From: Archangium lansingense
GTDB lineage: Bacteria > Myxococcota > Myxococcia > Myxococcales > Myxococcaceae
Assembly: GCF_026626635.1 (NCBI RefSeq)
Contig: NZ_JAPNKA010000001.1
Span: 11,702,501 to 11,766,500, forward strand
Reading direction: 5' to 3'
DNA: 64,000 nt
The notes below the pieces were generated by a model. That model saw only the letters and a program-made list of their open reading frames with translations. It had not been told where the DNA came from and did not search any database. The first letter of the stretch is position 1. Every line of letters begins with the position of its first letter. The translations under genes and the position numbers were made by a program. Of this stretch, positions 55,688 through 64,000 are shown one piece after another.

Positions 55688-57502
55688 TCAGAGCGACGCC
55701 GAGGGGCGCGCCGTTTCTCCAGACGCCACGCGCATCCGCTGGGCGAGCGATTGGTAGTAGCGGTGCAGCGAGACGTTCAGCGGATCCACGCGGAGCGCCT
55801 CGGCGTAGCGCGCCAGTGCACCATCGAGCACGTTCTGGGCCTCCAGGAGGATGCCCTCGTCGAAGAGCAGACGCGCACGGGGCTCGGCCTCCGGGCGGGC
55901 GGCGAGGAAGGCCTGGCGCAGGCGCTCCACGGCGTTCAGCGGCACTCCGGCGGCGAGGCAACGGGCCACGCCGCGGAAGTTGCCCCGGGAGGCATCGAAG
56001 CGCGCACGCGCCATGGGCTCGCCGAGCGTCTTCCTCGCGACGTCCACCTTCCCCCGCAGGGCCGCGAGCGCCTGACGCTGTTCGGCCGGCAGGGGACGCT
56101 GCCAGAAGGGCTCCAGCCGGCGCTCGGCTTGGACCACGCGCCGCATCACCTCCGCGAAGTCCGCATGCGGGTGGGCGGCCAACAGGGTATAGGGGTCCTG
56201 GCTGCACGCGGCAGCGCGCGACAAGAGCTGGGCCAGCTCCGCATCCGGCTCGGGCTCCACGGGAGGCGGGGCCAGCGCCTGGGCGATCAGCCGGCGTACA
56301 TCATCGGAGGGCCCGGAGAACTGGAGGATGTAGCCCTGGCGACCGCCCCAGGTGCGCGCCTCCTCCGTCGGCAGCAGGCGCACCACATCGCACGTGCAGG
56401 CGAGAACCCAGCCGTTGAGCGAGAGCTCCACCTCGAGGCGTGCCCCCAGCCGCGGCAGCGGCCCATCACAGGCGATGCGCAGCCCCTCCTGGCTCACGTC
56501 ATTCACGAACACCGGCTGCAGTCCCCTGCCCTCGGGGTCCTCGACGCGCACGTGGAAGGACGGAGGTGCAAGGCAGCCGAAGGCGGGCCGCCGCATGGCC
56601 TCTTGCAGGGCCGAGCGGAAGGCTCGGGCGGTGGCGAAGCGCTCATCCGGACGCAGGGACATGGCCTGCATCAACACCGCGGACAGGGCCGGCGGCACAC
56701 GCGCTTCGAGGATGTGCGGCGGCAACGGCTTCGCGGGCTTGTGGACCAGGAGCATCTCACCCATGCGCCCGCCGCCCCCGAAGGGCAGCCGCCCGGTGAG
56801 GAGCCGGTAGCCCAGCACCGCGAGCGCATACATGTCCGCGCGGCCATCCGGCTCGGCACGCACCCACAGCTCTGGCGCGAGGTAGCCCGGACTGCCCACC
56901 ACCATCCCCGCGGAAAGTTCCTCCTCGGAGAAGCCCGCGACCAGGGTGGCGGACATGCCGAAGTCGAGCAGCTTCACGCGCCGCTCACCGTCGCGACCGG
57001 TGGTGAGGATGAGGTTCTCGGGCTTGAGATCACGGTGGACGGCCCCGCACGTATGCGCGACCTCCAGCGCCTCGAGCGCCTGCGAGAGGAGGAACACGAC
57101 CTCCGCGGGAGGCAGCGGCAGCGGCAGGTGCGACAGGGCCGTGCCTTCAACGTACTCCATGAGGAGACAGTGGTGGCCGCTGGGCGCCTGGCGCACGTCG
57201 AGCACCCGGGCCACGCTCGGGTGGTGGATGTGCTGGGCGGTACGGGCCTCCGTGTAGAAGCGGCTGAGCACGGCTGGATTGCTGGCCAGGTGCGGGTGCA
57301 GCACCCTCACCGCGAAGTGCGCTCCGCTGGACGGATGCTCGGCGAAGTACACGGTACCGAGCGCCCCGGTGCCCAGCTTGCGCACGAGGACCAGGGGCCC
57401 GAAGCCCGTCCCGCACAGCTCCTCGCTGTCGCATGGAGGACTCTCCGGCCGGATGCACGGAACAGTCGTTGGATGATCATTGAAGCAATAGTTGCAAGCC
57501 AT
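55688..57502 (-). CDS. Ser/Thr kinase-PilZ-TPR fusion with altered ATP-binding lysine
   Basis: 604 residues from the ATG at 57500-57502 (GGGGGGCG before it; an ATG at 57538 is an alternative). A short Cys-containing head (ACNYCFND, CIRP, CDSEELC) precedes a Hanks kinase with LGTGALGTVYFAEH, HRDLKPEN (about 157-164) and LDFGMS (about 180), but the beta-3 lysine is Arg66 (FAVRVL). A PilZ-like domain follows (about 310-400) with DVSQEG (335-340) but without a clear N-terminal RxxxR. The rest is helical with a final TPR-like pair. Kinase-PilZ fusions are typical of myxobacteria. The Arg suggests weak or absent catalysis (inference). Confidence 0.85.
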   Translation of the reverse strand: MACNYCFNDHPTTVPCIRPESPPCDSEELCGTGFGPLVLVRKLGTGALGTVYFAEHPSSGAHFAVRVLHPHLASNPAVLSRFYTEARTAQHIHHPSVARVLDVRQAPSGHHCLLMEYVEGTALSHLPLPLPPAEVVFLLSQALEALEVAHTCGAVHRDLKPENLILTTGRDGERRVKLLDFGMSATLVAGFSEEELSAGMVVGSPGYLAPELWVRAEPDGRADMYALAVLGYRLLTGRLPFGGGGRMGEMLLVHKPAKPLPPHILEARVPPALSAVLMQAMSLRPDERFATARAFRSALQEAMRRPAFGCLAPPSFHVRVEDPEGRGLQPVFVNDVSQEGLRIACDGPLPRLGARLEVELSLNGWVLACTCDVVRLLPTEEARTWGGRQGYILQFSGPSDDVRRLIAQALAPPPVEPEPDAELAQLLSRAAACSQDPYTLLAAHPHADFAEVMRRVVQAERRLEPFWQRPLPAEQRQALAALRGKVDVARKTLGEPMARARFDASRGNFRGVARCLAAGVPLNAVERLRQAFLAARPEAEPRARLLFDEGILLEAQNVLDGALARYAEALRVDPLNVSLHRYYQSLAQRMRVASGETARPSASL

Positions 57503-57757
57503 CGCCGCCCCCCTGCGGTGAAGCTTTGCAACCGCCATGCACCCTTGCTTCGTCACGAAACCAACGTGACAAGCGTCGGAAGTACCGTTGCGCGCCCGCA
57601 GAAAGGCGGAGTCGTCCGGTAATTCCTGCAAACGCAGCCCTGAAAGAACGAGGGCCCCTCTTCCCGCTCAAGAGAGAAGAACAAGGAGGGGGAGCATGAG
57701 GCCTGTCAGTTCGAGAGGTCCGGTAAGCCACACCGGGTCCGACCACAGGACAGAGCC

Positions 57758-58552
57758 TCAATGAAGGACTTTGGAGAGGTGGTCCAGTGCCGGCAAGCGG
57801 GAGGGGGGCGTGTGGTGCTCGTGGTCGTAGAAGCACTCAGGCCCGAGTTGCTCGATCAGCGCGCGCTCCCGAGCATTCCCCTGATCGGTGCCAGCCTCGG
57901 TGGGCAGCTCGTAGGGTTGGACGAGGACGAGTTCCTCACCGAGCGGCTTGCGGCAGTCCTCGGGCAGGGAAGCGAGACGTCCGCCGAACATGCGCACGAA
58001 CGGAGGACCGAAGAAGTTGCGCCAGAACAGACCGGAGAGACCCGCGCTGTAGTTGCGGAGGGTGAAGGTCTCGGTGGAGCCGTGGCCGTCCTCGTTGGGG
58101 ATCATACGCCGGGTCTTGCGCTCGACATCCTCGCCCAAGGAGGCCTGCGCTAGAGGGGAACTCACGAGGCGCATGATTTCAGCCACCTGCTCGACGTGCG
58201 CAGCACGCCAATCAGGCTTGGATGCCCATTTCGCGGAGGCCCGCCACAGGATGCTTCCGTTGTAACAATAGGGCCGGGAATCGTCGGTCGAGGGGAAGAT
58301 GCAAATGAAATCACTGTCCGTCCGGGCGGCGATGCAGAGAGACTGATGTTCCTCGTAGGTGGCAATGAGCGCATCGTAGTCGATGCGGTCAGGGTCAAGC
58401 TGCTCCTCAAACGAGGGGACGTGCTCGTATCGCATGGGCACGAACCACCGGTACTTCTCGAAAACAAGCCGGAGAAACTCCCGGATCACCGCACTCGAAG
58501 GGCAGTCCGGCGGAAGGTCGATGTTCGACTTGAGGTAGCGGAAGCGCGGCAT
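57758..58552 (-). CDS. putative immunity protein of the second lipoprotein toxin (SitI-like)
   Basis: 264 residues, soluble, not recognised by family. It starts 9 nt after the toxin stop, without a clear ribosome binding site, so coupling is likely. The C-terminal part is Pro- and His-rich (FYDHEHHTPPSRLPALDHL), with LVLVQPYELPTEAGT earlier. The call rests on its position directly after a lipoprotein toxin. A 255-nt stretch without a gene separates its stop from the start of the kinase-PilZ gene. Confidence 0.6.
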   Translation of the reverse strand: MPRFRYLKSNIDLPPDCPSSAVIREFLRLVFEKYRWFVPMRYEHVPSFEEQLDPDRIDYDALIATYEEHQSLCIAARTDSDFICIFPSTDDSRPYCYNGSILWRASAKWASKPDWRAAHVEQVAEIMRLVSSPLAQASLGEDVERKTRRMIPNEDGHGSTETFTLRNYSAGLSGLFWRNFFGPPFVRMFGGRLASLPEDCRKPLGEELVLVQPYELPTEAGTDQGNARERALIEQLGPECFYDHEHHTPPSRLPALDHLSKVLH

Positions 58553-58561
58553 GAGTGGAGC

Positions 58562-60094
58562 TCAAGGGGAGTACTTCACGCTCGCCTTACCACCACTTTC
58601 CATCTTCTGGAGGATAGTGAGTAGCGGCTCGGTCAAATGTGTCTTCCCCGCTGGGTGCTTCGCGGAACGAACCCACAGCTCGATATGCCCGCCATGATCA
58701 CGCACGTACTCGATCATGGCCTTGAGGTTCCCCGTGTAGGCCAGTTCCTGGCGTGCCTTCGCCTCGATGAACCGGTAGGGCTCGCCCCACACCAACTCAC
58801 TGGGGTTGCCGCGCACGGAGTCCGGGATGAAGCCCACGGCCCCCCTGCCGGACGGAGGCATCATCACCGCCGTGTTCTTCACGAAGCCACCCGCCTTGAG
58901 AATGCCGTCCTCGAAGACGTTGCCCGCCTGCTTGTTGGCGAGGATGGAGCGGTAGAGCCGCTCCCACTCCGGGTCCACGGCGGTGGAGAAGCTCCGGTAC
59001 TTGCGCGGGTGACGGAACTGGTAGTCCACCCAGCACTGAGCCATGTGCTGCGGAGTCCCGGGGAACAGCCGCGTGCCATCCGGCAGCGTGCGCATCCCCA
59101 GCACGGGCAACACCTCCCCGTGCCGTAGGGCATTGGCGGCCAGACGCAGGGGTTGCTCCAGCGTTCCCGCCATCCGATGGAGGAAGGCCAGCTCCGCATC
59201 CGTCAGCGCTCCGCCCCTGTCCGCGGCCCGCTGAAGGACGCGCTCGATTTCCTTCACGTCGTCGGGGCTCAGGTGGGAGGCAACGCGGGAAAGCGCCCGC
59301 ACCTCGTCCAGACTCCTGCCGGTGACGAGCGCCACCCTTTGAAGTGCTTCCTCTCCGCCCCGCGTCAGCAGCTTGCCATTGGCGAGCGGCAGCAGCGCTC
59401 CCAAGAGATGGATGAAACGCTCGGGATTGCTGAGGGAATGTCCGGTGAGGCTGTAGCCAGAGATGGCCGCTGCCAGGTCCGACATCTCTCCAACGAGGGG
59501 CGTGAGCCCGACAGCCACTTCCGCCAGTAGCTCCTCGGGGGTGTACTCGTCTTCAGGCGGAGGCGTGTAGTCGAGGTGGGGCGGAGCTTTCTTGCCCAGC
59601 TCGATGGCGGTGGCCAGGGAAGAGCGGCTGGCCAGCAGGTAGAGGGCCACCTCCGAGGGACTGCGCCGCAAGAAGTCCGGATCCTGGGTATGGCTGTAGG
59701 CCCAGGCGAGCGTGGCGCGGACGAGCGCATCCAGGGACTTCTCGCGCAGCGGATGCTCGGTGAGGAGGTGGCCGGGGGCGATGCGCCGCAGGTGCGCGGC
59801 ATGTGTCTCCATCAGACGCATGCCCCACTGCAGGTACTCCTCCAACTTCTCCTCCACCGCCTTCCAGCGTGCTTCCTCCTCCTCGGGGCTCATGGAGTTG
59901 GGGGAGGAGGCTCGCGGCACTGACAGCGGCTCCGGGCGTTCCCAGTCACCTCCAGCGAAACGCCCCGAACCGGAGGCCAGGGCCCACGAGGGTGCGCGCG
60001 CGACCCGCCCGGCTCCCGGCCCCGTGCAGGCCACCAGCAGGAGCAGCAGGACGCGCGCAACCTTCCACCCGGGTATGTACCGTGTCCCGCGCAC
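58562..60094 (-). CDS. lipoprotein toxin candidate, SitA-like, with a Tox-REase-7-like nuclease domain
   Basis: 510 residues. The start is GTG at 60092-60094 with AGGAC before it, overlapping the end region of manC. The lipoprotein signal ends in LLLVAC (Cys23). The middle region is helical (about 60-410). The C-terminal domain (about 412-510) contains FIPDSV (Asp425), PYRFIEAKARQEL (Glu444 and Lys446), then HIELWVRSAKH and THLTEPLL. This is a complete PD-(D/E)xK set in the order seen in Tox-REase-7 domains, which degrade nucleic acid. The lipid anchor, variable tail and downstream immunity gene match SitA toxins delivered by TraA/TraB outer-membrane exchange in Myxococcus. Delivery is inferred. 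Confidence 0.72.
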   Translation of the reverse strand: MRGTRYIPGWKVARVLLLLLVACTGPGAGRVARAPSWALASGSGRFAGGDWERPEPLSVPRASSPNSMSPEEEEARWKAVEEKLEEYLQWGMRLMETHAAHLRRIAPGHLLTEHPLREKSLDALVRATLAWAYSHTQDPDFLRRSPSEVALYLLASRSSLATAIELGKKAPPHLDYTPPPEDEYTPEELLAEVAVGLTPLVGEMSDLAAAISGYSLTGHSLSNPERFIHLLGALLPLANGKLLTRGGEEALQRVALVTGRSLDEVRALSRVASHLSPDDVKEIERVLQRAADRGGALTDAELAFLHRMAGTLEQPLRLAANALRHGEVLPVLGMRTLPDGTRLFPGTPQHMAQCWVDYQFRHPRKYRSFSTAVDPEWERLYRSILANKQAGNVFEDGILKAGGFVKNTAVMMPPSGRGAVGFIPDSVRGNPSELVWGEPYRFIEAKARQELAYTGNLKAMIEYVRDHGGHIELWVRSAKHPAGKTHLTEPLLTILQKMESGGKASVKYSP

Positions 60095-60103
60095 GGCCGC
60101 GTC

Positions 60104-61168
60104 CTACAGGTACTTCTCGCGCTTGCGGGCCTTGAGGGCCTCCACCACCTTGCGCACGTCCTGGCTCTTGTCCTTGGGCACCACCAGCACCGCGTCGCCC
60201 GAGTCCACCACCACCATGTCGGTGAGGCCCACCACGGTCAGCGGACGCTTGTCGGCCAGCACCACGCAGCCCTTGCAGTCGACCACCACCGCCTCGGCAC
60301 CCGAGATGACGTTGCCGTGCTCGTCCGCGGGGCGCACCTCGGGGATGGCCGCGAAGGAGCCGACGTCGCTCCAGCCGAAGTCTCCCGGCAGAACCGCGAT
60401 GTTGCTGGCCTTCTCCATCACGCCGTAGTCGATGGAGATGGAGGGCAGCTTGGGGAACACGCGCTTGAGCACCGACGCGAAGGTGCGCTTGCCGGCCGCC
60501 TTGCGCAGCGCGTCCAGGCCCTTCTGCATCTCCGGCATGTGCTTCGCGAAGGCCTCCAGGATGACGTCCGCCCGGAAGACGAAGATGCCGGCGTTCCACA
60601 GGTACTCGCCCGACTCCACGTAGCGCCGGGCCGTCTCCGTGTCCGGCTTCTCACGGAAGGCCTTCACCCGGCGGCCCCCACCCTCGAGCCCCTCGCCTAC
60701 CTGGATGTAGCCATAGCCCGTCTCCGGACGGTGGGGCTTGATGCCCAGCGTGACGAGGTGACCCTTCGCGGCCACCTGCGCCGCCTCGGCGATGGTCTTC
60801 TTGAAGCCGGCCACGTCCGCCACGTGGTGGTCCGAGGGCAGCACCACCAGAATGCCCTCCGGGTCCTTCGCGGCCACCTGCACCGCCGCCAGGGCGATGG
60901 CCGGCGCGGTATTGCGCGCCACCGGCTCCACCAGGAGGTTCTTCTTGGACAGTCCCTTCACCAGCCTGGCCGCCTGCTTCGCGTGCAGGGGACCGCAGAC
61001 AATGAGGGTGTCCTTCACCGAGGCCAGGCCCTTGAGGCGGATGGCGGTATCGGTGATGAGCGGGTTCTTCGAGGCCAGCGGGAGGAACTGCTTGGGGCGC
61101 GCCTTGCGCGACAGGGGCCAGAAGCGGGTGCCGGAGCCACCGGCCATGATGACGGGATAGAGGGTCAT
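60104..61168 (-). CDS. manC: mannose-1-phosphate guanylyltransferase
   Basis: 354 residues from the ATG at 61166-61168. The nucleotidyltransferase signature PVIMAGGSGTRFWPLSR (5-21), the PKQFLPL motif, PSDHHV, and the sugar-phosphate motif FREKPD followed by YLWNAGIFVF are all present. It makes GDP-mannose from GTP and mannose-1-phosphate. The isomerase half of bifunctional enzymes is absent. No strong ribosome binding site is visible, and the start could be upstream. It works with the phosphomannomutase at 43295. The toxin gene begins 9 nt after its stop. Confidence 0.95.
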   Translation of the reverse strand: MTLYPVIMAGGSGTRFWPLSRKARPKQFLPLASKNPLITDTAIRLKGLASVKDTLIVCGPLHAKQAARLVKGLSKKNLLVEPVARNTAPAIALAAVQVAAKDPEGILVVLPSDHHVADVAGFKKTIAEAAQVAAKGHLVTLGIKPHRPETGYGYIQVGEGLEGGGRRVKAFREKPDTETARRYVESGEYLWNAGIFVFRADVILEAFAKHMPEMQKGLDALRKAAGKRTFASVLKRVFPKLPSISIDYGVMEKASNIAVLPGDFGWSDVGSFAAIPEVRPADEHGNVISGAEAVVVDCKGCVVLADKRPLTVVGLTDMVVVDSGDAVLVVPKDKSQDVRKVVEALKARKREKYL

Positions 61169-61275
61169 GGGCGGCGCACCATAGCGCCTTGCCCGCCACT
61201 CGCCAGGGGCTCGCTCGCCCGGCTCCTCCACGAACACGGGCAGGAGTTTTGACCACGCACCGAAAAGCCAGTCTC

Positions 61276-64000
61276 ATGCCGGGCGCGTTGGAGTCCAAGC
61301 ACACATCGGCGGGTTTGACGCTCGCCCTCACCCTCGCGCTCGCCGTGGGGGTGTCGCTCGCCCCTCTGCCCGAGGCGTGGCGGCCTATTCCCAGCCTCGC
61401 CCAGGGGCCGGTGGTGCCGCAGCTCATCTCGCTCGTCACCACCTCCAGTGCCGCCGCCAAGCGCAAGTCCGTTGGCGTCGAGCCCGATGCGGAGCGGCTC
61501 GCGCCCGATGTGCCCGTCCTCCCCGAGGAGGAGGTGGAGACCGAGGTGGTCGAGGCCGAGACCTCCTCCGACGCCGGCACCCCGCTCCCGACGCCCACCA
61601 TCGCCGCCTCCGAGGACACGCTGGGCCTCGCGAACCTGGGTCCCGCCACGCTCACCAAGGCCATGCGCATGGAGGCGCTGCGCGAGAAGATGGGCTCCAA
61701 GCACGTGGACCTCGACCCCGGCTGCCGGCGCATGGGCGCCTCCGGGTGCGAGGAGAACGGGCTCGAGCCCTTCTTCAAGGCCCTGCGGTCGCTGCGTGAC
61801 GGCAGCCGCACCACGCCCGTGCGCGTAGAGCACCTGGGCGACTCGCTCATCGCCTCGGACCACATCAACGACGTGGTGCGCGAGCGGCTGCAGGAGCGCC
61901 ACGGCTCGGGTGGCAAGGGCTTCCTCTACATCGACCGTCCCACCCGCTCCGGCCGCGGCGTGCGTGCTGGCCAGGCCTCCCCGGGCTGGGAGTTCATCCG
62001 CATCATCGATCGCGCGCCGCCCAAGGACCGGCTCCCCTTCACCGGCGTGGCCTTCACCGCGGGCGTCAAGGAGTCCCAGGACGTGCGCTTCGACATCGGC
62101 GACGCGCGCACGGCTGAGATCTTCTTCCTCGCTCAGCCGGGTGGCGGCTCCGTGCAGGTGCTCGCTGACGGCAAACAGTTGCAGCGCGTGCAGACGCGGT
62201 GGACTCCGGCTGAGGTGGCCAACGCCCGGGTGAAGCTGCCCGAGGGCACGAAGACGCTGACGCTCAAGACACGCGGCAAGATAGAGCTGCACGGCGTCTC
62301 GCTGGAGAACGGCAACCCGGGCGTGGTGTACGACACCCTCGGCCTGCCGGGCGCCTACGCGGGCGTGTTCCTGCGCACCCACCGGCCCTACTTCCGCGCG
62401 CAGATGCGCCAGCGCAAGCCCTCGCTGGTCGTGCTCATGTTCGGCGGCAACGAGGCCTTCCGCCTCTCGCGCGACTGGACGAAGCCGGAGGAGATCAAGC
62501 AGGAGGCCGAGCAGCTCGTGAAGCTGGTGCGCGAGTCCGTGCCGGATGCCGCGTGCCTCGTCTGGTCTCCCATCGACGCCGCCGTGCGCACCATGGGCGG
62601 CGACCTGGTGCCGCGCCGAGGCTCGCGCATGGTGGCGGACGTCTTCCGCGACGTGGCGAAGGAGGGCGGCTGCGCCTACTGGGACGCGCTCGAGGCCATG
62701 GGCGGCGAGGGCTCGTCCATCCGCTGGCTGTCCTCGGGCCTGCTCAACGAGGACCTCATCCACCCGCGCGCCAAGGGCTCGGACCTGCTGGGCCACCTCT
62801 TCGACCTGGCCATCCAGCGCGCCTATGCCGCGAGCAGCCCGCCGCGAGTGGCCGCTGAGCCCTCGGGCCTCCAGAACACCGAGAAGTCCCTCATCGCCAC
62901 CTTCAAACGCCTGAGCAAGCTGGAGAAGGGCGAGGACGGGCGGCTGGGCATCCTGCAGATTGGTGCCTCGCACACGGCCTCGCACTACTTCACGGACGCG
63001 ATGCGCAACGCGCTGGCGAAGCGCTTCGGTGACGCCGGGCGCGGCTTCATCTCCGCGGGCAAGCCGTCGGACCGGCTCAAGCCCGCGGGAGTCTCCCGCG
63101 AGCTGACGGGCGAGTGGACGGTAGAGGACGCACTGAGCGCAACCACGCCCGGACAGGCCTATGGCCTCGGTGGCGTCCGCGCGGTGGGAGCCCCCGGGGC
63201 CTCGCTGCGCATCCGCTTCTGCGAGGGCTGCACCGCCGCCACCACGCCTCCTGCTCGGCTCTCCCTGTATTGGCTGGACGGCCCTGGCAGCGGACAGCTG
63301 GAGGTGAAGGTGGACGGCAGCGCCATGCCTCCCGAGCCGGCGCCGCCCGAGCCCTTCACCGCGCCCACGGTGCGCGTCCGCTCCTTCCCCGTCACCGGCC
63401 CCGCCCACGACATCGAGGTCATCAACCAGGGCGGTGGTCCCCTCACCGTGCTGGGCGCGGCGCTGGACCTGGAGCAGAAGGGCATCGCCTACGACGCGGT
63501 CGGGCTACCGGGCTCCACCGCCTCCACGCTGGCCAGCATGGAGCCGCAGGCCCGGTCCGCGCAGCTCTCCTCGCGCAAGCCGCAGTTGCTCGTCTTCTGG
63601 TACGGCACCAACGAGAGCGGCCAGGCGGACCTGGACGCGGAGAAGCTGCGCACCGAGTACGGCACCCTCATCTCCCAGCTCCGCAAGGACGCAGGCGGCG
63701 CCGAGTGCCTCGTCATCGGAACCACCGACCGGCTGCAGCAGCGCGCGGATGGCGGCTGGGAGGAGGCTCCCGCGCTCGCCCGCGTGGTGACGGCGCTGCC
63801 CGAGGTGGCTCGGGCGCAGGGGTGCGCGTACTGGTCCCCGCGAGCGGCCATGGGCGGAGACCTGAGCATGCTGCGCTGGCAGCGCGACGGGCTGGGCCAC
63901 ACCGACGGCATCCACCTGACGCCCGAGGGCTACGAGAAGCTCGCGGGCACGTTCCTCTCCGACCTGCTCGCGGCCTACGAGACCTTCAAGGCCCAGCCGC
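61276..64000 (+). CDS. tandem SGNH/GDSL-hydrolase protein (partial, cut by right edge)
   Basis: At least 908 residues, with no stop before base 64000. A signal or anchor helix lies near 12-35 (TLALTLALAVGVSLAPLP). A Glu/Thr/Pro-rich stretch precedes two SGNH units. The first has VEHLGDSLIASDHIND, MFGGNEAF and DLIHPRAKGSD. The second has LQIGASHTASHYF, WYGTNES and DGIHLTPEGYEK. So the nucleophile block is GDS in the first and GAS in the second, with Ser kept. SGNH enzymes remove or transfer acyl groups, for example on polysaccharides. The start is uncertain: the ATG at 61276 has no Shine-Dalgarno, while a TTG at 61249 has AGGAG only 2 nt away. It is divergent from manC. Confidence 0.88.
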   Translation, partial: MPGALESKHTSAGLTLALTLALAVGVSLAPLPEAWRPIPSLAQGPVVPQLISLVTTSSAAAKRKSVGVEPDAERLAPDVPVLPEEEVETEVVEAETSSDAGTPLPTPTIAASEDTLGLANLGPATLTKAMRMEALREKMGSKHVDLDPGCRRMGASGCEENGLEPFFKALRSLRDGSRTTPVRVEHLGDSLIASDHINDVVRERLQERHGSGGKGFLYIDRPTRSGRGVRAGQASPGWEFIRIIDRAPPKDRLPFTGVAFTAGVKESQDVRFDIGDARTAEIFFLAQPGGGSVQVLADGKQLQRVQTRWTPAEVANARVKLPEGTKTLTLKTRGKIELHGVSLENGNPGVVYDTLGLPGAYAGVFLRTHRPYFRAQMRQRKPSLVVLMFGGNEAFRLSRDWTKPEEIKQEAEQLVKLVRESVPDAACLVWSPIDAAVRTMGGDLVPRRGSRMVADVFRDVAKEGGCAYWDALEAMGGEGSSIRWLSSGLLNEDLIHPRAKGSDLLGHLFDLAIQRAYAASSPPRVAAEPSGLQNTEKSLIATFKRLSKLEKGEDGRLGILQIGASHTASHYFTDAMRNALAKRFGDAGRGFISAGKPSDRLKPAGVSRELTGEWTVEDALSATTPGQAYGLGGVRAVGAPGASLRIRFCEGCTAATTPPARLSLYWLDGPGSGQLEVKVDGSAMPPEPAPPEPFTAPTVRVRSFPVTGPAHDIEVINQGGGPLTVLGAALDLEQKGIAYDAVGLPGSTASTLASMEPQARSAQLSSRKPQLLVFWYGTNESGQADLDAEKLRTEYGTLISQLRKDAGGAECLVIGTTDRLQQRADGGWEEAPALARVVTALPEVARAQGCAYWSPRAAMGGDLSMLRWQRDGLGHTDGIHLTPEGYEKLAGTFLSDLLAAYETFKAQP

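Noticed and set aside
61165..63408. A 747-codon minus-strand frame over the SGNH gene
   Set aside because: Antisense shadow; the plus-strand SGNH motifs are unmistakable.

Overview
The window is high-GC, gene-dense bacterial DNA that reads as a myxobacterium, most likely suborder Cystobacterineae (Myxococcus/Archangium/Cystobacter relatives). The evidence is the number of Hanks-type Ser/Thr kinases fused to other domains (three), a lipoprotein built of 20 Cys-rich myxococcal-type repeats, a likely DUF2381-type protein, secreted M28 and M4 proteases with myxobacterial accessory domains, and two lipoprotein toxin/immunity pairs that resemble the SitA/SitI outer-membrane-exchange toxins of Myxococcus xanthus. 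Species cannot be fixed by reading alone.

Layout. 1-5132 (minus): an overlapping operon of a coiled-coil membrane protein, a MoxR AAA+ ATPase, a membrane-anchored protein and an ABC ATPase that runs off the left edge. 5294-5366: tRNA-Cys. 5853-10264: a SusC/SusD outer-membrane uptake pair closed by a strong terminator. 10342-16233: lid-less Hsp70, M28 peptidase, SET protein and a beta-propeller lipoprotein. 16466-23787: a kinase-nSTAND ATPase, a TPR/PEGA membrane protein and the Cys-rich repeat lipoprotein, preceded by a perfect inverted repeat that covers the kinase ribosome binding site. 23788-24373: short tandem repeats and a head-to-head pair of REP-like hairpins. 24374-26632: M4 protease with a TTG start. 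27113-29087: exbB-exbD-tonB. 29088-31105: first lipoprotein toxin/immunity pair. 31311-38473: small proteins, an aldo/keto reductase homologue without its catalytic residues, an orphan lantibiotic-like precursor peptide, a secreted endonuclease/phosphatase-fold protein, a TIGR03118-type protein and two envelope lipoproteins. 38489-44665 (minus): sugar-related enzymes (Gfo/Idh/MocA, BMP-type binding protein, ROK kinase, FMN reductase, phosphomannomutase/phosphoglucomutase). 44887-50220: a 1777-residue kinase/AAA/GAF/histidine-kinase protein. 50334-57502: LOG-like protein, a DUF2381-like and lipoprotein pair bracketed by an 80-bp repeat, a CotH-like protein and a kinase-PilZ fusion that lacks the usual ATP-binding lysine. 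57758-60094: second lipoprotein toxin/immunity pair, placed directly behind manC (60104-61168). 61276-end: tandem SGNH-hydrolase protein cut by the right edge.

How the parts work together. ExbB/ExbD/TonB could energise the SusC-type receptor. The phosphomannomutase and manC genes supply GDP-mannose for surface polysaccharide, and the SGNH protein may trim such glycans. The secreted proteases, lipoprotein toxins and precursor peptide fit a predatory, socially competing organism. The candidates for under-described biology are the two toxin/immunity modules, the orphan lantibiotic-like peptide, the occluded ribosome binding site, and the kinase and reductase homologues that have lost catalytic residues.
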